From positions 1 through 35,703 of the forward strand of contig JAKONK010000089.1 of NCBI GenBank assembly GCA_022701985.1: DNA of 35,703 nt. The letters run 5' to 3'. This DNA is from Actinomycetales bacterium. GTDB taxonomy: Bacteria > Actinomycetota > Actinomycetes > Actinomycetales > Quadrisphaeraceae. Shown here piece after piece: positions 26,799-34,601 of the stretch. Position 1 is the stretch's first letter. The number at the start of each line of letters is the position of its first letter. The notes beneath the pieces are model-generated. The model was not told where the DNA came from. It worked only from the letters and a program-made list of their open reading frames with translations, and ran no database searches. Both the position numbers and the translations under genes were made by a program.

Positions 26799-29159
26799 GT
26801 GACCGACACGATGCGTGCCACCGGGGCCCGAGCATCCTTGCTGGTCACCGCCATGGCCTTCCTGGCCTGCTGCATCTGCGTCCCGGCCCGCGGCGCCCTG
26901 GAAGGCGCCCTCGGTGCGCGAGCCGTCTCCCACGTCGTGGACCTCGGCCTGTACAACTCCGTCTACGTCGCCGCGGCGGTCGCCCTGGTCCTCCGTCCCG
27001 CGCACTCCCCGCGGGAGGGGAGGGGCTGGTGGATCCTGGCGCTGGGGATGCTGTGCACGGCAGGCGGCAACGCCTGGTACTCCCTGGTCCTGGCGCGACT
27101 CCCCGAGATGCCCTACCCCTCGGTGGCGGACGTCTTCTACCTGTCCTGGTACCCCGCCTGCTACCTGGCGATCGTGCTGGTCCTGACCGCCCACGTCGGC
27201 CGCTTCCCGCTCAGCGTCTGGCTGGACGGCATCGTGGCCGGGGCCGGGGTCGCTGCCACCGCCGCGGCCCTGTGGTTCCGACCCCTGACCGCCACCGATC
27301 CGGGAGCACCCCTGCTCACCGTCCTGGCGTCGATCGCCTACCCCGTCTTCGACCTGCTGCTGCTGGTCCTGCTGGTCGGGGTGCTCTTCGTCGTGCGCAC
27401 AGCGCTCCGCGGCTGGGTGCTCCTGCTGGCCGCAGGACTGGGCCTGACCGCTGCCAGTGACGTCCTGCTGTCCACGCGGGTGGTTGCCGGCTCCTACGTC
27501 CAAGGGGGGTGGGGCGACGTCGGGTTCCTGGCTGCCGTCGTGATGATGGCCCTGGCCGCACACCGCAGCCGCCGTTCCCGGCCCGTCGATGCGCTGGAGG
27601 TCCTCACCCGACGCCGCGGGGGCTCCGTGCGCGTCCTGCTCATCCCCCTGCTGAGCGCTGGCGCGAGCCTCGCCCTGCTCGCCCTCGGGCAGGGGGAGCG
27701 GTTCCCTCCCGTCGCGGGGATCTTCGCCGCCGCGTGCATCGGCGGCGCCGGGCTGCGCGCTGCGCTCACCTTCCACGAGCTGGCCCAGATGGCCGACGTG
27801 CACCGCGAGGCCCGCACGGACGACCTGACCCGCCTGCCCAACCGCCGAGCCCTGTACGAGGGGTGCGACACCGTCCTGGCCGCCCGCACCCGCGAGCACA
27901 CCGTCACGGCACTGCTGCTGATCGACCTCGACGGCTTCAAGGACATCAACGACAGCCTGGGCCACGGCGCGGGGGACGACCTGCTCGTCGCCTTCGCTCG
28001 CCGGGTCGAGCGCCTCGTGGGACCGGACCAGCTCTTCGCCCGTCTGGGCGGGGACGAGTTCGCCGTGCTGCTGCCGCGCTCCGGTGAGGCGGAGGGCCTG
28101 GCGCTGGCCCGGGAGGTGGTCAGCGCGGCTCGAGAACCGTTCGCCCTGGCGACCGCCCGACTCACCGTCGACGCCTCCGTCGGTGTGGCCACCACCACCG
28201 CCGGGCCGGAGGGCCGGGGGGACCTGCTGCGGATGGCCGACATCGCGATGTACGCGGCCAAGGGCAGCCCGAACCGGGTCTGCACTCCCGCCGACGCCGT
28301 CGACGCCCACCTCGGCGAGACCCGCCTGGCGCTGCTGTCACGGCTGCGTGACGGGTTGACCGGCGCTCCTGCTGCGCGTGCTGCGTCTGGCCGGGTCGAG
28401 GTCCTGCTCCAGCCCAAGGTCGACCTCAGCGACGAGAGCCTGGTGGGTGTGGAGGCCCTGGCCCGCTGGCGCGAACCCGACGGCACCCTCCTGCCGCCGC
28501 ACGAGTTCCTGCCCCTGATGAGCCGCGCTGGGCTGCTGCCCGCCCTCGCCACGGCGGTCCTGAGCGCAGCCCTGGACGCCGCACGCCGGCTCGCTGACGC
28601 TGGGCTGGTCGTGCCCGTCGCCGTGAACCTGTCCCCGGTCGACGTCCAGGACCTCGCTCTGGCCGCGCGCCTCGGGGAGCTCCTCTCCCAGCGCGACCTG
28701 CCGTCGTCGGCGCTGACCGTGGAGCTGACCGAGGACAGCCTCGTCACCGATCCCGATCGTGTCGCAGGAGTCCTGGCAGCCGTTCGCGCCCTGGGGGTGC
28801 GGGTCAGCCTCGACGACTTCGGGACCGGCTACTCCTCGCTGTCCTACCTGCGGCACCTGCCCGTGGACGAGGTCAAGCTGGACCGTTCCTTCACCACCGA
28901 CATCGAGACCGACCCCGCTGCGGAAGCCGTCGTCCGGCACACCGTCGGCCTGGTGCACGCTCTGGGGCTGCAGATCGTCGCTGAGGGCATCGAGGACGGC
29001 GCCACCGCTGCAGCCATGCGGCGCCTGGGGTGTGACCAGGGCCAGGGCTTCTACTGGTCACGCCCCACGACGTGCGAGGACGTGCTCCTCACCCACTGCG
29101 GGGGTCGTCGGCGCTCGACCGCTGGACGGTCGGACTCGGACACCGCCGAGCACCGGTGA
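26799..29159 (+). CDS. Multi-pass membrane GGDEF-EAL protein with both catalytic motifs intact
   Basis: GTG at 26799 after GGGGGAGGC; RLGGDEFAVLLPRS; VGVEALARWREPDG, VELTEDSL, LDDFGTGYSSLSYL, AEGIEDGATAAAMRRLGCDQGQGF. Confidence 0.92.
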   Translation: MTDTMRATGARASLLVTAMAFLACCICVPARGALEGALGARAVSHVVDLGLYNSVYVAAAVALVLRPAHSPREGRGWWILALGMLCTAGGNAWYSLVLARLPEMPYPSVADVFYLSWYPACYLAIVLVLTAHVGRFPLSVWLDGIVAGAGVAATAAALWFRPLTATDPGAPLLTVLASIAYPVFDLLLLVLLVGVLFVVRTALRGWVLLLAAGLGLTAASDVLLSTRVVAGSYVQGGWGDVGFLAAVVMMALAAHRSRRSRPVDALEVLTRRRGGSVRVLLIPLLSAGASLALLALGQGERFPPVAGIFAAACIGGAGLRAALTFHELAQMADVHREARTDDLTRLPNRRALYEGCDTVLAARTREHTVTALLLIDLDGFKDINDSLGHGAGDDLLVAFARRVERLVGPDQLFARLGGDEFAVLLPRSGEAEGLALAREVVSAAREPFALATARLTVDASVGVATTTAGPEGRGDLLRMADIAMYAAKGSPNRVCTPADAVDAHLGETRLALLSRLRDGLTGAPAARAASGRVEVLLQPKVDLSDESLVGVEALARWREPDGTLLPPHEFLPLMSRAGLLPALATAVLSAALDAARRLADAGLVVPVAVNLSPVDVQDLALAARLGELLSQRDLPSSALTVELTEDSLVTDPDRVAGVLAAVRALGVRVSLDDFGTGYSSLSYLRHLPVDEVKLDRSFTTDIETDPAAEAVVRHTVGLVHALGLQIVAEGIEDGATAAAMRRLGCDQGQGFYWSRPTTCEDVLLTHCGGRRRSTAGRSDSDTAEHR

Positions 29160-29167
29160 CCGCTCTG

Positions 29168-29199
29168 GGACCGCGGTCCAGCCAGCGCCTCGCTGGCTG
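29168..29199 (+). terminator. Candidate terminator: palindrome plus perfect hairpin just after the GGDEF-EAL gene
   Basis: GGACCGCGGTCC (29168-29179) overlapping CAGCCAGCG-CCT-CGCTGGCTG (29179-29199, 9-bp stem), starting 9 nt after the stop. No U-tract. Confidence 0.5.
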
Positions 29200-29522
29200 C
29201 CGCTGCTCGCCTCCGCTGGACGCCTCGAGGCTGGTGCTCGGGCGACGACGCGCCCACGGTCGGACAGCGTGCTGCCGAGCACGGCTGCCCGGGCGGTCCA
29301 GAGGCACCGCGCCCCTCCTGACGGGGTCGTCACGAGGCCCGCGCGGCGCCTGCGGCCCGACGCGCGAGCGTCACGGGGTCGCGGAGCGTGCGGTCGATGT
29401 CGACGTCACACCGCAGGCTCGACGGACCCTCTGCCCGAGGCGCCTCCGTCCGTCGCGGACGGGACCGCTCGTCGGACGCGGCGCACCTGGCACGAGCCGA
29501 GTCGCGACCGGTCCGCCCCGCC

Positions 29523-29936
29523 TCATCCGACCTGGCGCTGGCGATCCCCTCCCTCGACGTCGGGGAGGAAGGGGCCGCCGTACTCCCGCAGGTGGCTGAC
29601 CAGCCCGTCGCGCAGCGTGAAGACTCCGATGTAGCGCCGCCGCAGGCGCCGGCCGAGGTCGTGGCGCTGCAGGGATGCTTCGTACTCGCACACCACCGTG
29701 GCGCCGTCCGCGTCCATGACGCGCTCGACGGTCACGCGGTGGAAGTGCAGCACGTCGACCAGGGAGGCGACCATCTCTCCGATCGCGACGCGCCCCCGGA
29801 CCGCTCTGCCTGTGCCGTCACCGTCGAAGGGGACCTCCAGGACGGCGTCGTCGGTGAAGAGGTCCGCGAAGCTCGGGCCGCGCGGTCGCAGGCGTGACCC
29901 GAGCGCCGCGGTGAGGGCGTCGACACCGGCCTGCAT
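29523..29936 (-). CDS. SnoaL-like / NTF2-fold protein
   Basis: FADLFTDDAVLEVPFDGDGTGRAVRGRVAIGEMVASL...FHRVTVERVMDADGATVVCEYEA; nuclear transport factor 2-like pattern. Confidence 0.75.
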   Translation of the reverse strand: MQAGVDALTAALGSRLRPRGPSFADLFTDDAVLEVPFDGDGTGRAVRGRVAIGEMVASLVDVLHFHRVTVERVMDADGATVVCEYEASLQRHDLGRRLRRRYIGVFTLRDGLVSHLREYGGPFLPDVEGGDRQRQVG

Positions 29937-29981
29937 GTGAGCCCCCGCTCCGTCAGCGGCAGCGGCCCGCTCGGGGGTCAC

Positions 29982-30788
29982 CTACGCCGCCCCGAGGAAG
30001 CGGGTGGCCGACAGGCCGCCGTCGACGTCGAGCAGCGCGCCGTGCACGAAGGCGGCCTCGTCGCTGACCAGCCAGCGCACCGCGGTGGCGACGTCCACCG
30101 GGCGCACCGGCTGCCCCGCCGGAGTGGTGGCGGTCATGGCGGCCAGGGCCTGCTGGGCGTCGGCGTTGCCCGGGGTGGCCGTCGCACCGGGGGCGACGGA
30201 GTTCACGCGCACGCCCCGGGGCCCGTACTCCGCGGCCCAGGTGCGGGTGAACTGCTCCACCGCGGCCTTGCTGGCGGTGTAGACCGCCCCGAAGGGCACG
30301 CCCGTGCGCGACATCCACGATCCGACGTTCACGACGGCCCCCGCTCCGCGCTCGGCCATGGCCGGCGCGAGCTGGGCGACCAGGACGTGCGGGGCTCGGA
30401 TGTTGGTCGCCCAGACGACCTCCAGGTCGGCGTCCGGTGTCGAGGCGGTCGGTGCGGCGGGGTAGACCCCGGCGTTGTTCACGACGATGTCGACCCGTCC
30501 GCCCAGGGCGTCGCGAGCGGCGGTGGCGAAGGCGCGCACCGCACCGGCCGAGGCCCCGAGGTCGGCGGGGACGGCGTGCGCCGCCCCGCCGGTGGCGCGG
30601 ATGGTGGCGGCGACCGCCTCGGCGCGCTCCGCATCGCGTCCGGTGACCACCACCTCTGCCCCGGAGGCGGCCAGCACGCGGGCGACGGCCTCGCCGATGC
30701 CGCTGGAGGAGCCGGTGACGACGGCGGTGCGTCCGGCCAGGCGGGCGTCGGGGACGAGGGAGGCGAGGGCGTCTAGGTTGGACTGCAT
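29982..30788 (-). CDS. SDR family oxidoreductase
   Basis: TAVVTGSSSGIGEAVARVLA; NNAGVYPA; YTASKAAVEQFTRTWAAEYGPRGVRVNSVAPG; LDVDGGLSATRFLG. Confidence 0.92.
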   Translation of the reverse strand: MQSNLDALASLVPDARLAGRTAVVTGSSSGIGEAVARVLAASGAEVVVTGRDAERAEAVAATIRATGGAAHAVPADLGASAGAVRAFATAARDALGGRVDIVVNNAGVYPAAPTASTPDADLEVVWATNIRAPHVLVAQLAPAMAERGAGAVVNVGSWMSRTGVPFGAVYTASKAAVEQFTRTWAAEYGPRGVRVNSVAPGATATPGNADAQQALAAMTATTPAGQPVRPVDVATAVRWLVSDEAAFVHGALLDVDGGLSATRFLGAA

Positions 30789-30794
30789 GGTCCA

Positions 30795-30835
30795 TTCCTA
30801 GCAGCCATGGACTGCTCGGTCCAGTCATCTAGGCT
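30795..30835. promoter_or_regulatory. Overlapping divergent promoters with a TetR-type operator
   Basis: Plus: TGGACT (30808-30813), 16 nt, TAGGCT (30830-30835), 6 nt, ATG 30842. Minus: TGGACC (30823-30818), 17 nt, TAGGAA (30800-30795), 6 nt, ATG 30788. Operator TGGAC-TGCTCG-GTCCA (30808-30823). Confidence 0.65.
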
Positions 30836-30841
30836 GGGGCC

Positions 30842-31477
30842 ATGGGGACGACCGCGGCTGGGCTCACCGAGAAGGGGCGCCAGACGCGCCAGCGGATCAT
30901 CGAGGCGACGGCGCTGCGCATCCTGGACGCGGGCATCGACGGCACCAGCCTCGACGACGTGCGGGCGGCGACCCTGACGAGCAAGAGCCAGCTCTTCCAC
31001 TACTTCCCCGGGGGCAAGGCCGAGCTGGTGCGCGAGGTGGCGCGCTGGGACGGCGAGCAGCTGCTCGCGGCGCAGGAGCCGCACCTGAGCGACCTGTCCA
31101 CGTGGGAGTCCTGGGGCGCGTGGCGGCGCGGCCTCCAGGAGTACTACCTGGGTCTGGGGCGCTGGGCCTGCCCGATCGGTTCGCTGACCGCGCAGATGGC
31201 GGCCATCGACCCTGAGACCGAGCAGTTCCTGCGCCAGGCCTGGACGGCCTGGCGCACCCGCATCGCCGACGGCGTCCGCCGGATGCAGGCCGGCGGTCAC
31301 ATCGACCCGGCAGCCGACCCCGAGCGGGTGGCGGCGTCGGTGCTCGCCGCCATCCAGGGCGGGCTGCTGCTCAGCCAGCCGGAGCGGGCCAGCTGGCCGC
31401 TGGAGGCGGCCCTGGACGCTGCGTGGGCCACGCTGCACGCCAGCGCGTCGACGCACGTCCGGAGCGCGACGGCCTGA
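30842..31477 (+). CDS. TetR/AcrR family transcriptional regulator
   Basis: KGRQTRQRIIEATALRILDAGIDGTSLDDVRAATLTSKSQLFHYFPGGKAELVREVA. Confidence 0.93.
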   Translation: MGTTAAGLTEKGRQTRQRIIEATALRILDAGIDGTSLDDVRAATLTSKSQLFHYFPGGKAELVREVARWDGEQLLAAQEPHLSDLSTWESWGAWRRGLQEYYLGLGRWACPIGSLTAQMAAIDPETEQFLRQAWTAWRTRIADGVRRMQAGGHIDPAADPERVAASVLAAIQGGLLLSQPERASWPLEAALDAAWATLHASASTHVRSATA

Positions 31478-31502
31478 CCGCTGCGTCGACCGTCTCGTTG
31501 AT

Positions 31503-31588
31503 GGACCGCTGACCGCCCGCCTCGGAGGAGGTTGCGGCGCGCTGGCGCTTGGGGCCGCGGTCCGTCGCAGTTGAGACCCTCATCCGGT
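31503..31588. repeat. Intergenic element copy A
   Basis: GGACCGCTGACCGCCCGCCTCGG...GGGGCCGCGGTCCGTCGCAGTTG...CATCCGG; gap-free alignment of 31504-31570 with copy B, 52 of 67 identical by hand. Confidence 0.8.
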
Positions 31589-31654
31589 CGGCGGGGTGCT
31601 GACGATCCGCCTACGGCGACCGGTGACTGAGCTTTGCAGACCGGGCAGCAAACC

Positions 31655-32500
31655 TCACTGAGTGCTGTCGAGGATCAGTCGGGTTGCCTCCTGCGGTGCG
31701 TCCCACTGTGGAAAATGGCCGCACCGCTCGAACCAGTGCAGCTCCGCGTCGGGGAAGAGCTCCACAGCACGTGCGGCCTGTTTCGGCACGGTCACCAAGT
31801 CGCGACGCCCCCAACCGATCGTGACCCGGCCGGGGGCGGTGCCAGCAGGCGCACCCTGTTGCCTGGGCCCGTGGATCAGGGCGTCCAGGGCCGCGCCAGT
31901 CGCCGGGGAGTCGGCCAGCCCACGCACGTCCGGCAGCACGGTCTCGCGCGAGAGCGTCCAGGGCCGCGCTGACAACTGCGCCAGCAGCAGCGTCCTGCCC
32001 ACCGAGCTGCCGAGCAGTGCTGGCAACAGGGGCCGTAGTGCTCGCACCAGCTTGATCGAGGGTCGCAGCGTGGCGCCGAAGACGAAGACCTCGCGGTCGT
32101 TCCAGAAGCCGCCCGGGTCCAAGGCCACGGTGTCGCCGCCGAGTCCCCGCCGCGCGAGCTCGAGCACCATCCGGCCGCCCATCGACTGGCCGACGGTCGA
32201 GACCCCGTCCAGCCCCTGTTCGCGGATGAAGTCCGCGACGGAGTCAGTCAAGGTGGCGATCGAGACCTCGCCGGTCAAGGGCGGTGTCTCACCGAACCCT
32301 GGTAGATCGACGGCGATGACCTCACGGTGCTCGGCCAGTTCGTCGAGGATCGGAGACCAAGATCGCCATCCTGCACCCAGACCGTGGACGAGTAGCAGCG
32401 GGTGGCCGCTCCCTCGTCTTACGTGATTCAACGCCACACCTGAGAACGCTAACTCACCTCGAGAAACTCGCCCATTAAGAAAAGCGCGTAACGCTGGCAC
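31655..32500 (-). CDS. Alpha/beta hydrolase
   Basis: HPLLLVHGLGAGWRSWSPILDELAEHREVIAVDLPGFGETP; GQSMGG nucleophile elbow; WFERCGHFPQWDAPQEATRLI. Exact start uncertain. Confidence 0.87.
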   Translation of the reverse strand: MPALRAFLNGRVSRGELAFSGVALNHVRRGSGHPLLLVHGLGAGWRSWSPILDELAEHREVIAVDLPGFGETPPLTGEVSIATLTDSVADFIREQGLDGVSTVGQSMGGRMVLELARRGLGGDTVALDPGGFWNDREVFVFGATLRPSIKLVRALRPLLPALLGSSVGRTLLLAQLSARPWTLSRETVLPDVRGLADSPATGAALDALIHGPRQQGAPAGTAPGRVTIGWGRRDLVTVPKQAARAVELFPDAELHWFERCGHFPQWDAPQEATRLILDSTQ

Positions 32501-32683
32501 TTCCTGACGGCCGCGTGTGAATCAGCGGCGTGTCCCGACAGTCGAACGACGACCGCAACACCCGTCCCGTGCTGTTCGACCCACCCAAGATCTCTCCGGC
32601 CGGGCAGGTCAGTGAGCTCTTCTCCGAAGATCGACCGTGAGAAGGGATCGGTGTCCGGCGAGCACCTACGAGGCAGTGCCGCT

Positions 32684-32772
32684 GGACGACCGCTGGCCGC
32701 ACGCCTCGGTGGGCGTCGCGGCCACTTGCCGCTCGGGGCCGTCGTTCGTCGCAGTAGGGATGGTCAACCGGC
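32684..32772. repeat. Intergenic element copy B
   Basis: GGACGACCGCTGGCCGCACGCCTCGGTGGG...GGGGCCGTCGTTCGTCGCAGTAGGG...GTCAACCGG. Confidence 0.8.
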
Positions 32773-32801
32773 ACAGCGACCAGGTCGCTAACGTCGTAGC
32801 G

Positions 32802-33671
32802 ATGCTGCCGGCCGATGGTCACGTCCACAGCCAGTTCTCCTGGGACGCCCCCCACGGTGACATGCATGCCACCTGCGCCCGCGCGATGGCCCTCGGACTG
32901 CCCGCCCTGGCCTTCACCGAGCACCTGGACCTGACCCCCTGGACCCTGCGGGCACATCCGGTCCCGCCCGGCTGCCGCGGCCGCGCCGATGCCCGCGGTC
33001 GCTACCTGGGCGAGGCACTTGACGTGGCCGCCCACCTCGAGCGGTTGCTGCGGTGTCAGCAAGCCTTCCCCGGGCTGGTCATCTGGTCGGGGCTGGAGAT
33101 CAGCGAGCCGCACTGGCACCCGCGCGAGGTCGCCGAGGTGGTGGCCGCTGTGAGCCCGCAACGGGTGATTGCCTCGGTGCACGCCTTGGCCGACGTGCAT
33201 CTCGGCGCAGCGGACGGTGGCTACGTGGAGGTCGGTGACGGCTTTGACCAGCGTCCTGCGGTCGAGGTGGTGCGTGCCTACCTGGCTGAGGTGACCGCCA
33301 TGTGCACCAGCCGAGCGCCCTTCGACGTCCTGGGGCACATCGACTACCCGCTGCGCTACTGGCCGAAAGGCGCAGGACCGGTGCCGTGGGAGGAGCTGGC
33401 CGATGACTTCCGTGCGGCCCTGGAGGCTGCGGCCGCCGCTGAGCGGGTGCTGGAGGTCAACACCCGGGTGCCGCTGCCGCCGCGGGTGCTGAGCTGGTGG
33501 CACCAGGCCGGTGGGCAGGCGGTGGTCTTCGGCAGTGACGCTCACCGTCCCCTAGAGCTGGGGCGCGGTCTGGTCGAGGCGGCGGCGATGGTGAGCGCTC
33601 ACGGCTTCGTCCCCGGCCAGAGGCCCTTCGAGCCCTGGCGCCGGGGCCCGGGTCGGGGCGGTGCGCGGTGA
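32802..33671 (+). CDS. PHP domain-containing phosphoesterase (histidinol-phosphatase-like)
   Basis: MLPADGHVHSQFSWDAPHGDMHATCARAMALGLPALAFTEHLD; DVLGHIDYPLRYW; VFGSDAHRPLELGRGL metal-binding motifs. Confidence 0.88.
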   Translation: MLPADGHVHSQFSWDAPHGDMHATCARAMALGLPALAFTEHLDLTPWTLRAHPVPPGCRGRADARGRYLGEALDVAAHLERLLRCQQAFPGLVIWSGLEISEPHWHPREVAEVVAAVSPQRVIASVHALADVHLGAADGGYVEVGDGFDQRPAVEVVRAYLAEVTAMCTSRAPFDVLGHIDYPLRYWPKGAGPVPWEELADDFRAALEAAAAAERVLEVNTRVPLPPRVLSWWHQAGGQAVVFGSDAHRPLELGRGLVEAAAMVSAHGFVPGQRPFEPWRRGPGRGGAR

Positions 33672-33723
33672 TCGCTTAAGTCGTTGAAGGCTTCTCCGCA
33701 AGGACCCAGTGCTGTGTCGAAGA

Positions 33724-33809
33724 GGACCGCTGCCCGCCCGCTCCGACGGGGTCAGCGACGGATCGCGGCAGGTGCCGCTGTCCGTCGCAGTTGGGGTCGG
33801 CAACCGAAC
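33724..33809. repeat. Intergenic element copy C
   Basis: GGACCGCTGCCCGCCCGC...GTGCCGCTGTCCGTCGCAGTTGGG...CAACCG. CCGCnGTCCGTCGCAGTTGnG matches copy A at 19 of 21. Confidence 0.75.
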
Positions 33810-33907
33810 GGCGCGGTGCTCATCGCGCCCGTCGGGGAGCTTCGCCAGCCCTTCTCGGATGACTCGGCGTTGGCGAGCCAGGTCCTGGCTGAGGTTCTCG
33901 TGACGGT

Positions 33908-34270
33908 TCAGCCCAGAGCCTGCGCGGTGAGCAGCTGCGACGGCAGGTTGTCACCGCTTGCCTCATCCAGTCGCTGGAAGCCCGCTCCCAGTACATCGGC
34001 CAGGTCCGCGGTGTAGATGCCGGCGGTGCCGACGACGACGAGGTCGCTGCTGTCGGCGAGCTCAGCGACCGAGGAAAAGATCTCCGCACGTGAGCCCGAT
34101 CCAGCGCTGTCCGACGTCAGCGTCGTCTTCGTCGCACTGGCCGTCGTGGCGTCAGGGGAAGGGGCGCTGTTGCTGCATGCCGAGAGGGCCAGGACAGCAG
34201 CAGCCACCAGTCCCACAAGCCTTGCGCCGGCGCAGGCCTGCATAGGGCAGCAGGGTGGCAGCTGGCTCAC
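33908..34270 (-). CDS. Small putative lipoprotein of unknown function
   Basis: ARLVGLVAAAVLALSACSNS lipobox signal; RAEIFSSVAELADSSDLVVVGTAGIYTADLADVLGAGFQRL. Confidence 0.6.
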   Translation of the reverse strand: MSQLPPCCPMQACAGARLVGLVAAAVLALSACSNSAPSPDATTASATKTTLTSDSAGSGSRAEIFSSVAELADSSDLVVVGTAGIYTADLADVLGAGFQRLDEASGDNLPSQLLTAQALG

Positions 34271-34401
34271 TGATCATGGGTGTCTCCTCCATGGCGGGCC
34301 CGTGCGGCTGGCGATGTAGGGCAGCGTCGTCCCCGTCAGAGATGACGTGTTGGCGACGCGCCGTGTTGCAGCCCACGGGACGGCCATTCCAGTCATCCCG
34401 G

Positions 34402-34482
34402 TGGACGACCGCTGGCCGGACGTCGTGCGCCCCCCAAGCCACGTAGGCGATCGACAAGGCTGGTCGTTGCAGTGGCAACGGT
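34402..34482. repeat. Intergenic element copy D (more diverged)
   Basis: TGGACGACCGCTGGCCG (34402-34418) identical to copy B over 17 nt; GCAGTGGCAACGGTCATCC matches the copy B tail at nearly the same spacing (1-nt offset). Confidence 0.6.
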
Positions 34483-34601
34483 CATCCCACGAACTGCGAC
34501 GCACCTCTCCAAGAAACCGAGTGACGGATGGAAGCGGTCGCTGGCCCCAACCACTAGGTACGGCGGCGACGGCTCACCGCGGCCCGGGAATCCGTACAGG
34601 C

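Noticed and set aside
32475-33545. 356-aa minus-strand ORF opposite the PHP gene
   Set aside because: Antisense of the metal-binding PHP motifs (DGHVHS, GSDAHR), which support the plus-strand reading; no domain seen.
31503-34482. Interpreting the four-copy element as a classical integron attC array or a CRISPR array
   Set aside because: No IntI and no clear GTTRRRY/RYYYAAC core; copies are ~85 bp, 0.7-1.2 kb apart with genes between them, so not CRISPR. Cassette-like is used only as a description.
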